Origin: Nocardioidaceae bacterium
Lineage (GTDB): Bacteria > Actinomycetota > Actinomycetes > Propionibacteriales > Nocardioidaceae
Reading direction: 5' to 3'
Length of the DNA stretch: 64,000 nucleotides
Assembly (NCBI GenBank): GCA_017744365.1
Contig: JAGIBL010000005.1
Span: 186,001-250,000, forward strand
Made by a program: the position numbers and the translations under genes. Numbering within the stretch: position 1 is the first letter of the stretch; every line of letters begins with the position of its first letter. A model generated the notes under the pieces. That model did not search any database. It had not been told where the DNA came from and was given only the letters and a program-made list of their open reading frames with translations. This document shows, one piece after another, positions 1 through 8,395 of the stretch.

Positions 1-36
1 TCGGTCAGTTTTCGCGTCTGACATCGCCCAACATAT

Positions 37-53
37 ATACCCCCTGGGGGTAT
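37..53. promoter_or_regulatory. CsoR-like copper operator
   Basis: The sequence ATACCCCCTGGGGGTAT is a perfect 8-bp inverted repeat around one central T. C-run/G-run palindromes flanked by AT are the known operator type of CsoR-family copper-sensing repressors. The gene to its right runs leftward and ends at 112, so the site probably controls a gene left of the window. The identification rests on motif shape only. Confidence 0.5.
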
Positions 54-111
54 TCCGCAAGTCAGTTGCTGTGCTGGGTTTCACCGAGTGCCACGAGGCG
101 GGCGACAACGC

Positions 112-312
112 TCACCGCTCGCCGCGGTCGTAGCGTTTGATGAACCTGACCGCGACGATCGAGCAGGCCAGGAAGGCGAGGCCGAGGAGAAGACTCACCT
201 CGTCCGACCCGGCAAGGTGAAAGATGCCGCTCGCTAGTCCGAGCAGCACGGCGACGAGCGACAGGGCCGTGGCACGGTTGCCCAAGGGACTGCGGGGCCC
301 GGCATGGCTCAC
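112..312 (-). CDS. Small two-helix membrane protein, unknown function
   Basis: The 66-residue protein starts at GTG, one base after the stop of the upstream gene at 314, so it looks translationally coupled as the last gene of a leftward three-gene operon. Two hydrophobic stretches are visible, about residues 16-33 and 40-57. It ends in a basic tail (RFIKRYDRGER), which suggests a cytoplasmic C-terminus. No family is recognised. The neighbours (exported protein, MFS exporter) suggest an envelope role, but that is inference only. Confidence 0.55.
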   Translation of the reverse strand: MSHAGPRSPLGNRATALSLVAVLLGLASGIFHLAGSDEVSLLLGLAFLACSIVAVRFIKRYDRGER

Positions 313-313
313 G

Positions 314-907
314 TCAGACCAGGCCCAGGATCCGCGCCTCGAGTGAGTCCCGGACCGCCGGCGTGACGGCGCGCTCGATCTCGCGCTGGAGGTCGTCCGG
401 GTCGTCGAGGTGGGCCAGCAGGTCGCGCAGGTCGAGGTTGTCGACGGTGCGCAGCAGGATGTCGTCGGTCTTGAGCGCGGCGTTCACCACCGAGTCCGGG
501 AGGGCGCGGATCGCGGCCTTCAGGAGTCTGTTGAGGTCCATCGCGTCGAGGGCCTCGTCGACCAGGTCCGAGGCCGGGGGCAGCGTGCCGTCCGCCTTCA
601 TCCGTCGTACGGCGGAGCGCAGGCCGTCGTGCAGGGCGCCGACCTGCGCGTCGGTCCGCGACGCCGGGTCGGCCAGGTCCAGGGTGAGCGTCTCGCGGGT
701 GACGTGCAGCCGGCAGGCGGCGGCGTCGATGCCGAGCAGCACCAGGCGCTCGGTGAGGCCGTCGATGCCGTCGGCCTGCGAGGTGACCTTCCGGGCCGCG
801 CACGGGTCGGCCGGGTGCAGCGGCTCGAAGGAACCACCGCCGGCGGCGACCTGGATGCCGAGGACCGCGCACACCAGGGCCAGTGCGGCCAGCGGAAGCG
901 ACCTCAT
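314..907 (-). CDS. Exported protein of unknown function
   Basis: The 197-residue protein starts at ATG 907, inside an ATGA overlap with the stop of the MFS gene. Residues 1-22 (MRSLPLAALALVCAVLGIQV) form a signal peptide or signal anchor. One cysteine pair (Cys36 and about Cys65) could form a disulfide outside the membrane. The remainder is acidic and probably helical, rich in Asp-Leu repeats such as DLRDLLAHLDDPDD. No catalytic motif or known domain was recognised. Coupling to the exporter suggests it is an accessory to that transporter. Confidence 0.65.
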   Translation of the reverse strand: MRSLPLAALALVCAVLGIQVAAGGGSFEPLHPADPCAARKVTSQADGIDGLTERLVLLGIDAAACRLHVTRETLTLDLADPASRTDAQVGALHDGLRSAVRRMKADGTLPPASDLVDEALDAMDLNRLLKAAIRALPDSVVNAALKTDDILLRTVDNLDLRDLLAHLDDPDDLQREIERAVTPAVRDSLEARILGLV

Positions 908-2244
908 GCCGTCCGCCTGCGGGGTGCGACCACGACGACCAGCGCCACCAGGGCGATCCCGGCGCCGAGCAGGAACGAGTCCCGGAACGCCCAGGTGGCG
1001 GCGCGTTCGAGCTGGACGTCGAGGTCGCGCTCGAGCCGGGCGGCCGCCGGGCGCTGGCCGGGGGAGAGGTCCGCGGTCGCGAACGCGTGGTGCAGGTCGG
1101 GAACGCGGCCCTGCTGGCCGACCAGGTCCGCGCCGAGCGCCTGGGCCAGGGCGATCTTGTCCTGCGGCAGCAGCGGTGCGTCCAGGACGAGCGAGGTGAT
1201 CGCCTGCTGCGCGGGGGCCTGGGCCTCCTGCAGGTCCGCGGTGAAGACCGGGGTGAGAATCGCCAGGCCCAGCACCACGCCGAGGTGGCGGGCGCCGATG
1301 GTCCAGCCCGCGTGGTGGACGCGGGGCAGCCGCATCTCCATCGCCTGCGCGGTGAGCCGGTCCACGGTCAGCCCGAGCCCGAGCCCGACCAGAGCCTGCG
1401 GAGCGACCGTCCAGGCCAGGTGCGCGGACGGCGGGATGGCCAGGCCGACCAGGCCGCCCGCGATGCACAGGCACCCGACCGCGACCTCGGTCCGCGCCGA
1501 GGGCCGGAACCACCGGGCCAACGGGCGCGCGGCCAGCGCGGCGAGCGGCACCACGGACACCGTCACCGCGGCGGTGGCCGGGGACCGGCGCCAGCCCTCG
1601 ACCAGCAGCAGCACCAGCAGGAACAGCGCCGCGGTCAGGGCCGCCGAGAGCAGCGCCAGGGTCAGGTTGGGCCGGACCGCCGGCCGGTGCCGGTCCTCGT
1701 CGGTCACCGGCCCGGCCGCGACCGCCAGCGCGGCCGGCACCGCGAGCACGGCGAACGGCACCTGCACCACGAAGATCGCCTGCCACGAGATCGCCTCGGT
1801 GAGCAGTCCGCCGACCACCGGACCGGCCGCGGTCCCGATCACGCCGGCGGTGACCCAGGTCGCGACACCGCGGCGCTCGCCGCGCTCGGTGACCAGCAGC
1901 TCCAGGCAGCCGACCAGGGCCAGGGCGCCGCCGAGCGCCTGCACGCACCGGGCGGCCACCAGCACGCCGATGGACCCGGCCACCGCGCACCAGGCCGAGG
2001 CCAGCGCGAAGACCGCGATGCCGGCCGCGCTGACGATCCGCGGCTGCATCCGCGCCGAGGCCATCGCGGTCGGGACGGCACCGAGGCCGAGCACCAGGTT
2101 GAACGCGATCAGCACCCAGGCGACCTGCTCGACCGAGGCGTCCAGGTGCCGCAGGATGTCCGGCAGCGCGAGGGTGACCACGGCCGAGTCGGCGAGCACC
2201 AGGGCCACGGTGACCGCGAGCAGAGGAACGACGAGCGGGCGCAC
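904..2244 (-). CDS. MFS exporter, DHA2-like
   Basis: The protein has 446 residues with 12 or more hydrophobic segments. The N-terminal part (ADSAVVTLALPDILRHL, then WVLIAFNLVLG) resembles drug:proton antiporters of the DHA2 (EmrB/QacA) group, and RCVQALGGALALVG fits the motif C region. The chosen start is GTG 2244, which has AAGGA upstream and places the first residues directly before helix 1; upstream codons read through non-membrane sequence. Substrate is unknown. It overlaps the next gene by 4 bases and is divergent from a DoxX-like gene. Confidence 0.8.
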   Translation of the reverse strand: MRPLVVPLLAVTVALVLADSAVVTLALPDILRHLDASVEQVAWVLIAFNLVLGLGAVPTAMASARMQPRIVSAAGIAVFALASAWCAVAGSIGVLVAARCVQALGGALALVGCLELLVTERGERRGVATWVTAGVIGTAAGPVVGGLLTEAISWQAIFVVQVPFAVLAVPAALAVAAGPVTDEDRHRPAVRPNLTLALLSAALTAALFLLVLLLVEGWRRSPATAAVTVSVVPLAALAARPLARWFRPSARTEVAVGCLCIAGGLVGLAIPPSAHLAWTVAPQALVGLGLGLTVDRLTAQAMEMRLPRVHHAGWTIGARHLGVVLGLAILTPVFTADLQEAQAPAQQAITSLVLDAPLLPQDKIALAQALGADLVGQQGRVPDLHHAFATADLSPGQRPAAARLERDLDVQLERAATWAFRDSFLLGAGIALVALVVVVAPRRRTA

Positions 2245-2353
2245 CGGGACATCCTTGCAGCCCGGAGGAGCCCGGCTCGGCAGCCAAGGTTCTCCCAAGC
2301 GGCCGTTCCTACGTTCGAGGAGCACCCCTTCCCCCTCGACACGAGGAGTTCCG

Positions 2354-2866
2354 ATGGCAACTGCTGGAGTACCCGCGGGCAGCGAGCCCGCGATCGTCGG
2401 GGAGGCGGTGTCGTCGTACCACCGCCTCCGTGACTCCGCCGTCCGGGTCGAGCACGGCGCGGTGGGCCTGCTCCGCCCGCTCTCGCTGCCGGCGATGCGT
2501 ACCGTCCTCGGGCTGGTGTTCGTCTGGTTCGGCGCACTGAAGGTCGCCGGCCGGTCACCGGTCGCCGACCTGGTCGCCGGGACGCTGCCGTGGGCGCCCA
2601 GGCACGTGGTGGTTCCGGTGCTGGGCACCGCCGAGATGCTGCTCGGGCTCGGCGTGCTGGCGGGCGTCGCCCTGCGCGTCGTGCTGCCGCTCCTGGTCGC
2701 CCATCTGGCCGGCACGTTCCTGACGTTCCTGATGCTGCCCGGCGTGATGTTCCGGCACCACGACCCGCTGCTGCTCACCGGCGACGGCGAGTTCGTGGTG
2801 AAGAACCTGGTGCTGATCTGCGCGACGATCGTGCTCATCACGCACGCGGGGACGCCGGAGACCTGA
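2354..2866 (+). CDS. DoxX/DUF417-like membrane protein
   Basis: The 170-residue protein starts at ATG 2354 behind a GAGGAG ribosome site. After a hydrophilic N-terminus of about 50 residues come four membrane helices. The segment VFVWFGALKVAGRSP is the F-x-W-F-G-x-x-K signature of DoxX/YkgB-type proteins. Members are linked to redox balance or stress, but no enzymatic activity can be read here. It is divergent from the MFS operon and followed after 55 bases by another small membrane protein. Confidence 0.7.
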   Translation: MATAGVPAGSEPAIVGEAVSSYHRLRDSAVRVEHGAVGLLRPLSLPAMRTVLGLVFVWFGALKVAGRSPVADLVAGTLPWAPRHVVVPVLGTAEMLLGLGVLAGVALRVVLPLLVAHLAGTFLTFLMLPGVMFRHHDPLLLTGDGEFVVKNLVLICATIVLITHAGTPET

Positions 2867-2921
2867 ACCGATCCGTGTGCGCCCTCGTTTCTGTGGGTAG
2901 GTGACCCGGAACGGAGGAAGC

Positions 2922-3305
2922 ATGACGGCTCGATTGATCGGTGCGTTCGTGGCGGTGGTGTCCGCCGTGGTCCACCTGTACCTGTGGTTCGACGGCGTCA
3001 AGGACCAGGGCACGGTCGGCGCGCTCTTCGTCGTCAACGTCGTGGCCGGCTTCGCGATCGCGGCGCTGCTGGTGGGATGGCGCAGCTGGATCCCGCTGTT
3101 CCTGCTGGCCGGCTTCGGCGCGACCACGTTCGGCGCGTTCCTGATCGCGGTCAACGGCGAGCTGTTCGGCATCCACACCCACTGGAGCTGGTACGCCTGG
3201 GTGGCGGCCGTCTCCGAGGTGCTGGCGGTGCTGGTGGCCGCCTACGCCGCGTACGACGAGGGCTACCTGCACCGCCCGGCGCACGACCGGCAGCTGGTCA
3301 GGTGA
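2922..3305 (+). CDS. Four-helix membrane protein, unknown function
   Basis: The 127-residue protein is almost entirely four hydrophobic helices, with short polar ends. The ATG at 2922 was chosen over the in-frame GTG at 2901 because GGAGGAAG lies 2-9 bases upstream of it and would otherwise be coding. HLYLWFDG in helix 1 and HTHWSWYAW between helices 3 and 4 look like conserved polar patches. No characterised family was recognised. The last 8 bases overlap the convergent helR gene. Confidence 0.65.
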   Translation: MTARLIGAFVAVVSAVVHLYLWFDGVKDQGTVGALFVVNVVAGFAIAALLVGWRSWIPLFLLAGFGATTFGAFLIAVNGELFGIHTHWSWYAWVAAVSEVLAVLVAAYAAYDEGYLHRPAHDRQLVR

Positions 3306-5376
3306 GGTCCGGCCCGGGACGACCCAGCAGCACCAGCTGCTGGGTCGCCCGGGTCATCGCCACGTACCTGTCCACGGCACCCTCGACGCCGTCGCCGTAG
3401 GAGGCCGGCTCGACCAGCACGACCAGGTCGAACTCCAGGCCCTTGGCCAGCTCGGGGGTCAGCACCCGCACCCGCGCGGAGTCCGGTACGGCGACCTCGG
3501 CGGTCGCGATCACGCAGACGGTGCCCTCCTCGTGCGCGGCCAGCCACGAGGAGACGATCGTCTCCAGCTCGGAGACCGGGCGGCGCAGCACCGGCAGCCC
3601 GTTGTCGCGCACCGAGGTCGGCACGTTCGCATCCGGCAGCACGGCCCGGATCACCGGCTCGGCCTCGGCCATCACCTCGCGTGGGGTGCGGTAGTTGATC
3701 GTCAGGCCGGCCTGCTCGACGCGCTCGAAGCCGACGCGGGTCAGCCGGTCGGTCCACGGCTCGGCGAACCCGCGCCGTGCCTGCGCCCGGTCGCCGGCGA
3801 TGGTGAAGCTGTGCGACGGGCAGCGTGCCAGCAGCTGCTGCCACTGGGCGTCGGTGAGCTCCTGGGCCTCGTCGACGACCACGTGCGCGAACGGCCCGGC
3901 CAGCTCGTCCGGGTCCCGCTCGGTCGCCTCCGCCGGCACGAGCGCACCCTGTAGGTCGGCACCGCGCAGCATCGACATGACCTGCAGCTCGGAGTCGTCG
4001 GTGGCGATCAGGTGCTCCACGACCGCGTCCATCTCGCGGCGCTCGGCGGCCAGCGCGGCCTCGCGGCGTGCCCGGCGCGCGGCCGCGGTGGCATCGCCGA
4101 GCCGGCGGCGGGCGGCGTCGAGCAGCGGCACGTCCTCAGCCGTCCAGGCCTGGGCGTCGGCACGCTGCAGCACGGCGACCTCCTCGCGCTCGAGCCAGGG
4201 CGCGCACAGCCGCAGGTACGCCGGCACGGTCCACAGGTCGCCGACGAGCTCGGCGGCGTCGAGCATCGGCCAGGCGTCGTCGAGGGCGCGGCGCAGCTCG
4301 CGGTGCCGGAGCAGCGCGCGGCGGATGTCCTCGTCGTCGGGGTCGGCGTGCTTGCCCAGGAGGATGCCGACGAGCTCCTCGCGCACGGCCTCGCGGGCCT
4401 CGTTGTGCGGAGTGCCCGGGTCGGGTGCCGCGAAGGCCGCGGCCCAGTCCCCGGCGGTGACGGTCACCTCCGACCAGGGCGTCTCGACGAGCAGCTCGTC
4501 GGTGGGCGGGTCCTCGTAGAACCGGACCGCCGGCTCGAGCGCCCCGACCAGGGCGGCGGTCGACTTCAGCCGGGCCACGGCGGGGTCGGTCTCGGCGGGC
4601 GCGCCGGCGAGGTCGGGGAGGAGGTCGCCCAGCGTGCAGGTGCGCACGCCCTCCTCGCCGAGGCTGGGCAGCACGTCGCCGACGTACGCGAGGTAGGGCC
4701 GGCTCGGCCCCACGAACAGCACCCCGCCACGGCGGTGGCCCAGCCGCGGGTCGGCGTAGAGCAGGTACGCCGCGCGGTGCAGCGCGACCACCGTCTTGCC
4801 GGTGCCCGGACCGCCGTCGACGACCAGGGCACCGCGCGAGCCCGCCCGGATGATCGCGTCCTGGTCGGCCTGGATGGTGCCGAGCACGTCGCGCATCCGG
4901 TCCGAGCGCAGGCCGCCCAGGCTGGCGATGAAGGGGTCGTCGAGCCCGCCGGTGGCGAAGTCCTCGTCCCACTGGTCGCTGACCTTCCCGTCGGTCCAGC
5001 GGTAGCGGCGCCGGCTGACCAGCCCCATCCGGTGCGCCTGCGTGGCCGCGAAGAACGGCTCGGCCGCGGGGGAGCGCCAGTCGACCAGCAACCGCTCGCC
5101 GTCGGGGCCAGCGAGGCCGATGCGCCCGACGTACACGGTCTCGCCGTCCTCGGTGACGAACCGGCCCAGGCACAGGTCCCGGCCGAACCGGCGCAGCACC
5201 CGCAGCCGCGCGGTGAGCCGGTGGATCTCCTGGTCCCGGTCCAGTGCCTGCCGGCCGGAGCCGCCGCGGGTGCGACGGGCCTGGTCGAGCCGGCCGGTCA
5301 GGTCGGCGATGGTCGCGTCCACGGCCGCCGCGATGGCAGCGAAGCGGGTCTCGTCCTCGGTGCTGAGCTTGTCCAT
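3298..5376 (-). CDS. helR: HelR/HelD-type RNA polymerase-recycling ATPase
   Basis: The 692-residue protein is a superfamily 1 helicase-like ATPase. The N-terminus is a coiled-coil-like helical arm (about 1-60). Walker A is GGPGTGKTVVALHRAA near residue 195, Walker B is VVDEAQELTDAQW, and the C-terminal motif VI is AYVAMTRATQQLVLL. The segment GERLLVDWRSPAAEPFFAAT is typical of HelD-like proteins rather than UvrD. HelR removes rifamycins from RNA polymerase and confers tolerance. A rifamycin-associated element lies 25-47 bases upstream, supporting HelR over generic HelD. No ribosome site is obvious before ATG 5376. Confidence 0.85.
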   Translation of the reverse strand: MDKLSTEDETRFAAIAAAVDATIADLTGRLDQARRTRGGSGRQALDRDQEIHRLTARLRVLRRFGRDLCLGRFVTEDGETVYVGRIGLAGPDGERLLVDWRSPAAEPFFAATQAHRMGLVSRRRYRWTDGKVSDQWDEDFATGGLDDPFIASLGGLRSDRMRDVLGTIQADQDAIIRAGSRGALVVDGGPGTGKTVVALHRAAYLLYADPRLGHRRGGVLFVGPSRPYLAYVGDVLPSLGEEGVRTCTLGDLLPDLAGAPAETDPAVARLKSTAALVGALEPAVRFYEDPPTDELLVETPWSEVTVTAGDWAAAFAAPDPGTPHNEAREAVREELVGILLGKHADPDDEDIRRALLRHRELRRALDDAWPMLDAAELVGDLWTVPAYLRLCAPWLEREEVAVLQRADAQAWTAEDVPLLDAARRRLGDATAAARRARREAALAAERREMDAVVEHLIATDDSELQVMSMLRGADLQGALVPAEATERDPDELAGPFAHVVVDEAQELTDAQWQQLLARCPSHSFTIAGDRAQARRGFAEPWTDRLTRVGFERVEQAGLTINYRTPREVMAEAEPVIRAVLPDANVPTSVRDNGLPVLRRPVSELETIVSSWLAAHEEGTVCVIATAEVAVPDSARVRVLTPELAKGLEFDLVVLVEPASYGDGVEGAVDRYVAMTRATQQLVLLGRPGPDLT

Positions 5377-5400
5377 AGGCCGGCGATTGTGCGACGGCCA

Positions 5401-5423
5401 GGGGGCCTTGCGGCAAGACCCCC
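5401..5423 (-). promoter_or_regulatory. Rifamycin-associated element (RAE) upstream of helR
   Basis: This is an 11-bp inverted repeat around a central G with one mismatch. Its core CTTGCGGCAAG is flanked by runs of G and C. It closely matches the RAE (about GGGGCTTGCGGCAAGGCCC) known upstream of rifamycin-inactivating and helR genes in actinobacteria. A possible -10 TATAGC (minus strand, 5434-5429) ends just before it, so the RAE would overlap the transcription start. That -10 also overlaps the stop codon of the upstream MFS gene. Confidence 0.8.
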
Positions 5424-5429
5424 TCTCCG

Positions 5430-6695
5430 CTATACGTTGAGAGTGGCGGGAGGTTTCCGCTCGTCGAGCTCGTCTTCGACGTACGCCGGCCGCGCCGTCA
5501 TCAGCCCGATCAGGTACTGCGGCACGCACAGCGCCAGCAGCACCGTCAGCGGCAGCGTCCACCCGTCCGAGGCGTCGTGCAGCACGCCCACCCCGAACGG
5601 TCCCAGCGCCGCGATCAGGTAGCCGGTCGACTGGGTGAACCCGGACAGCGCCGCGGTGCCGGCCGGGGTCCGGGCGCGCAGCCCGATCAGGGTGAGGATG
5701 AACGGGAAGGTGCACGCGCCGATGCCCACCGAGAGCGCCCAGAACCAGGACGCGCGGTCGGGCACGAGGATCAGGCCGAGGTAGCCGATCGGGTACCAGA
5801 CCATGATCGCGGTCAGCAGCAGCCGCTGGTTGCGCACCCGGGCCGCCAGCGACGGGATCGCGAAGGAGAGCGGGATGCTGATCGCGGTGGTGATGCCGAG
5901 CAGCAGGCCGGCCTCGGAGGCACTCGACCCGGCGTCGCGGAACACCTTGGCCAGCCAGCCGAAGATCGAGTAGGCCTGCAGCGACTGCAGCCCGAAGAAG
6001 AGCGCCATCAGCCAGCCCAGCCGGGTCCGCGCCACCTGGCCGGTGCTGATCGGACCGTGCTCGGCGCGCTCCTTGCGGTCGTGCCGGACCAGCCCGAACC
6101 AGGGCAGCATCGCGATCACCGCCGTCCCGGCCCAGACCGCCAGCCCGCGGCGCCAGTCCAGCGGCCCGTCTCCGATCTCGGCGACCGGCACGGTCAGCAC
6201 CGACGCGGACGAGAGACCGATCGCGAGTGCGGTGGAGTAGATCGCGGTGAGCAGGCCGACCCGGCCGGGGAAGTGCAGCTTGACCAGCGAGGGCAGCAGC
6301 ACGTTGGCGACGGCCATCCCGGCCAGGGCGAGGAAGGAGAGCACCAGGAACGTGACCGGCTCGTCGACCGTCGAGCGCACCGCCAGGCCGAGGGTGACCA
6401 GCACCAGGGCGAGCAGGGCAGCGCGGTGCACCCCCACCAGTCGCGCGACCCGCGGAGCGAGTGCCCCCATGGTCGCGAAGCTCAGCACGGGCAGGGCGGT
6501 GAGCAGGCCGGTCTCGGCAGCATGCATGCCGAGACCGTCGGAGACCTCGTCGAGGACCGGGCCGACGCTGACCGCGGCCGGGCGGAGGTTGAACGCGAGG
6601 GCGACGATACCCAGGACGACCAGGAGGCGGGCGAGCTTGCTCTCGGGTTCCGGTGTCGTCACTTCGCGATTCAACCACCGCGCGGCACCCGGCAT
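5430..6695 (-). CDS. CynX/NimT-family MFS transporter
   Basis: The 421-residue protein has about 12 hydrophobic helices. The early motif ALAFNLRPAAVSVGPVLDEV is characteristic of the CynX/NimT (cyanate/nitroimidazole) transporter group. The substrate cannot be assigned. Start is uncertain: ATG 6695 opens the frame, but GTG 6662 (VTTPEPESK) gives a 410-residue protein more typical at its N-terminus, and neither has a convincing ribosome site. It follows the third tail-collar gene by 19 bases and precedes helR, whose promoter overlaps its 3' end. Confidence 0.75.
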   Translation of the reverse strand: MPGAARWLNREVTTPEPESKLARLLVVLGIVALAFNLRPAAVSVGPVLDEVSDGLGMHAAETGLLTALPVLSFATMGALAPRVARLVGVHRAALLALVLVTLGLAVRSTVDEPVTFLVLSFLALAGMAVANVLLPSLVKLHFPGRVGLLTAIYSTALAIGLSSASVLTVPVAEIGDGPLDWRRGLAVWAGTAVIAMLPWFGLVRHDRKERAEHGPISTGQVARTRLGWLMALFFGLQSLQAYSIFGWLAKVFRDAGSSASEAGLLLGITTAISIPLSFAIPSLAARVRNQRLLLTAIMVWYPIGYLGLILVPDRASWFWALSVGIGACTFPFILTLIGLRARTPAGTAALSGFTQSTGYLIAALGPFGVGVLHDASDGWTLPLTVLLALCVPQYLIGLMTARPAYVEDELDERKPPATLNV

Positions 6696-6714
6696 TCCAC
6701 CGGGTGCGAGCGCC

Positions 6715-7305
6715 TCAGACCTCGTTCGGGAAGTCCCCTTCCATGCAGATGCAGAACCGCAGCGTCAGGAACGGCATCATGTTGTTGTGCGGCGCGCCCT
6801 GGCCGACGTAGGTGATCGTGTTCACGAACAGCGCTGCCGTCGAGGCCGCGTCCACCGGGTCGAAGGCGTTGACCCCATCGCCCTGGGCGAACAGGTAGCC
6901 GAGCGGCTGACGCTGGTTGGCCAGCTCGATCGAGGTGTTCACAGAGTGGGTGTGCTGGGCCATCTCGGCGGGCCGCAGCGTCACGCTCGGGGTGCCGCCG
7001 TACTCGCCGATGGAGTGGTAGGGACCGCCCCCGCTGGTGCCCCACATCATCGGTGCCCGGCCCTGCAGGTTGGGCAGCGCGAAGTTGGTGGAGCCGTTGC
7101 CGCCGTACGTCGTGCCGATCACCGAGAACAGCGCGGTGTACGCGGAGATCGACAGCAGCTGGCCGTTGCAGGCGGCCCACCCGGCCGGGGTGAACTTGAA
7201 GGGGAACGCGCGGATCTCGCCCAGGTAGGCGCCCTCGCCGGTGGTGACGCCGACCGGCACCTGGGCCGGGTCGAAGGCCTCGGCCTCCTCGTTGCTCTCG
7301 GTCAT
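6715..7305 (-). CDS. Tail-collar (MdpB-like) protein, third of three
   Basis: The 196-residue protein carries a phage tail-collar domain. After about 25 variable residues come GAYLGEIRAFPFKFTPAGWAAC, LLSISAYTALFSVIGTTYGGNG and FALPNLQGRAPM, then AEMAQHTHSV and HNNMMPFLTLRFCICMEGDFP. These are the usual family blocks. Tail-collar proteins trimerise and form receptor-binding fibre tips in phages, but bacterial MdpB-like members have no firm function. There is no signal peptide. It lies 4 bases after the second collar gene. Confidence 0.85.
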   Translation of the reverse strand: MTESNEEAEAFDPAQVPVGVTTGEGAYLGEIRAFPFKFTPAGWAACNGQLLSISAYTALFSVIGTTYGGNGSTNFALPNLQGRAPMMWGTSGGGPYHSIGEYGGTPSVTLRPAEMAQHTHSVNTSIELANQRQPLGYLFAQGDGVNAFDPVDAASTAALFVNTITYVGQGAPHNNMMPFLTLRFCICMEGDFPNEV

Positions 7306-7309
7306 CGGG

Positions 7310-7834
7310 TCACTCCTCCGTCGTCTGGTACGGCCACATTCCGGCCAGCGAGATCATGTAGCTGATCGTCAGGTAGGGCTGCATGTTCGTGTGCGCCTGG
7401 CTGCCGCCGGCCGAGCCCAGCGCGCTCGGGTGCAGGGGTCGGTACGGCGGGTCCGTGCCCCAGGCGTTCCCGGCCCCGGCCGACGGCATCGACGCCGGCA
7501 CAGCGTTCGCCAGCGAGCTGGCCGTGGCCGGGTCGACCGAGCCGGTGAAGTTGTGCCGGTGGATCGGCAGCTGGGCGGTCGTCAGGGTCACGTTCTCCAC
7601 GCCACCGGTCTCGCCGAGGCTGTAGCCGTTGCCGGTGTGCAGCGGCACCCGTCCGTTGAGGTTGGGCAGGCGGAAGGTGGACTGGCCGTCGCCGCCGTAG
7701 GTGGTGCCGATCAGGTTGAACAGGCCGTCGTACTGGCTGATCGCCAGCGTCCTGCCGTCGCACCACGCCCAGTCGTTGGGCAGGCGGCTCCCGCTCCAGA
7801 GCCGGATCTCACCGAGGTAGGGAGTGGTGGACAT
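7310..7834 (-). CDS. Tail-collar (MdpB-like) protein, second of three
   Basis: The 174-residue protein begins almost directly with the collar motif (PYLGEIRLWSGSRLPNDWAWC), followed by ISQYDGLFNLIGTTYGGDG, FRLPNLNGRVPLH, TTAQLPIHRHNF and HTNMQPYLTISYMISLAGMWP. Its ATG overlaps the stop of the first collar gene (TGATG), indicating translational coupling. Paralogy with its two neighbours is obvious by motif order, but the sequences between motifs differ strongly, so the duplication is old. No secretion signal is present. Confidence 0.87.
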   Translation of the reverse strand: MSTTPYLGEIRLWSGSRLPNDWAWCDGRTLAISQYDGLFNLIGTTYGGDGQSTFRLPNLNGRVPLHTGNGYSLGETGGVENVTLTTAQLPIHRHNFTGSVDPATASSLANAVPASMPSAGAGNAWGTDPPYRPLHPSALGSAGGSQAHTNMQPYLTISYMISLAGMWPYQTTEE

Positions 7835-8358
7835 CAGACCTCCTGGAAGCTCTGCGACGGGTAGATGCCGGAGATCGCGATGCAGATGGTCAACGCGATG
7901 TAGGGCTGGCGGTTCTCGTGCGGCTGGGAGTCACCGGTCCGGCCGATCGTCTCGTTGTTCAGGTAGCCGGTCGCGTTCGGCGGGCCCCACAGGTTCCCGG
8001 GCTGGCTGTTGCCGAGCCGGGCCGTCCCGCTGGGGATGTTGGTCCGTGCCGGACGGTTGTCGCCGTAGGCGATGTGGGTGTGCTGCGGCATCTCCGCCGT
8101 GGTCAGCGTGTGCGCGAGCTCGCCGCCGGCGGTGCCGGGCAGGTCACCTCCGCTGACGTGGATCGGCACCCGGCCGCGCAGGTCGGGCAGCAGGAAGGTG
8201 GTGCTGCCGTTGCCGCCGAACATGGTGCCCAGCAGGCTGAACAGCGCCATGTTCTTCTGGATGCTCAGCTCCTGGCCCTCGCAGGGCAGCCAGTACGCCG
8301 GTGGTTGTGGGTAGCTGAAGATCCTGAGCTCGCCGAGGAACGGCAAGTCGTCTGCCAT
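7834..8358 (-). CDS. Tail-collar (MdpB-like) protein, first of three
   Basis: The 174-residue protein has the family blocks LPFLGELRIFSYPQPPAYWLPC, IQKNMALFSLLGTMFGGNG, FLLPDLRGRVPIH, TTAEMPQHTHIAY and HENRQPYIALTICIAISGIYP. It starts at ATG 8358 with an AAGGAGAAGGA ribosome site, 37 bases after the giant surface-protein gene, so the four genes look like one leftward operon. In the absence of any capsid, sheath or tube gene, this is not a prophage remnant but a bacterial collar cassette, possibly displayed with the giant protein. Confidence 0.87.
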   Translation of the reverse strand: MADDLPFLGELRIFSYPQPPAYWLPCEGQELSIQKNMALFSLLGTMFGGNGSTTFLLPDLRGRVPIHVSGGDLPGTAGGELAHTLTTAEMPQHTHIAYGDNRPARTNIPSGTARLGNSQPGNLWGPPNATGYLNNETIGRTGDSQPHENRQPYIALTICIAISGIYPSQSFQEV

Positions 8359-8395
8359 GCTCCTTCTCCTTGCTTCGTCGTGGACTCCTGGACGT

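Noticed and set aside
3298-5376. UvrD/PcrA DNA repair helicase
   Set aside because: The N-terminal arm, the LLVDWRSPAAEPFF block and the upstream rifamycin element fit HelR/HelD rather than UvrD.
6715-8358. Prophage or extracellular contractile injection system
   Set aside because: Only tail-collar proteins are present. No sheath, tube, baseplate, AAA ATPase, capsid, portal or integrase gene occurs in the window.
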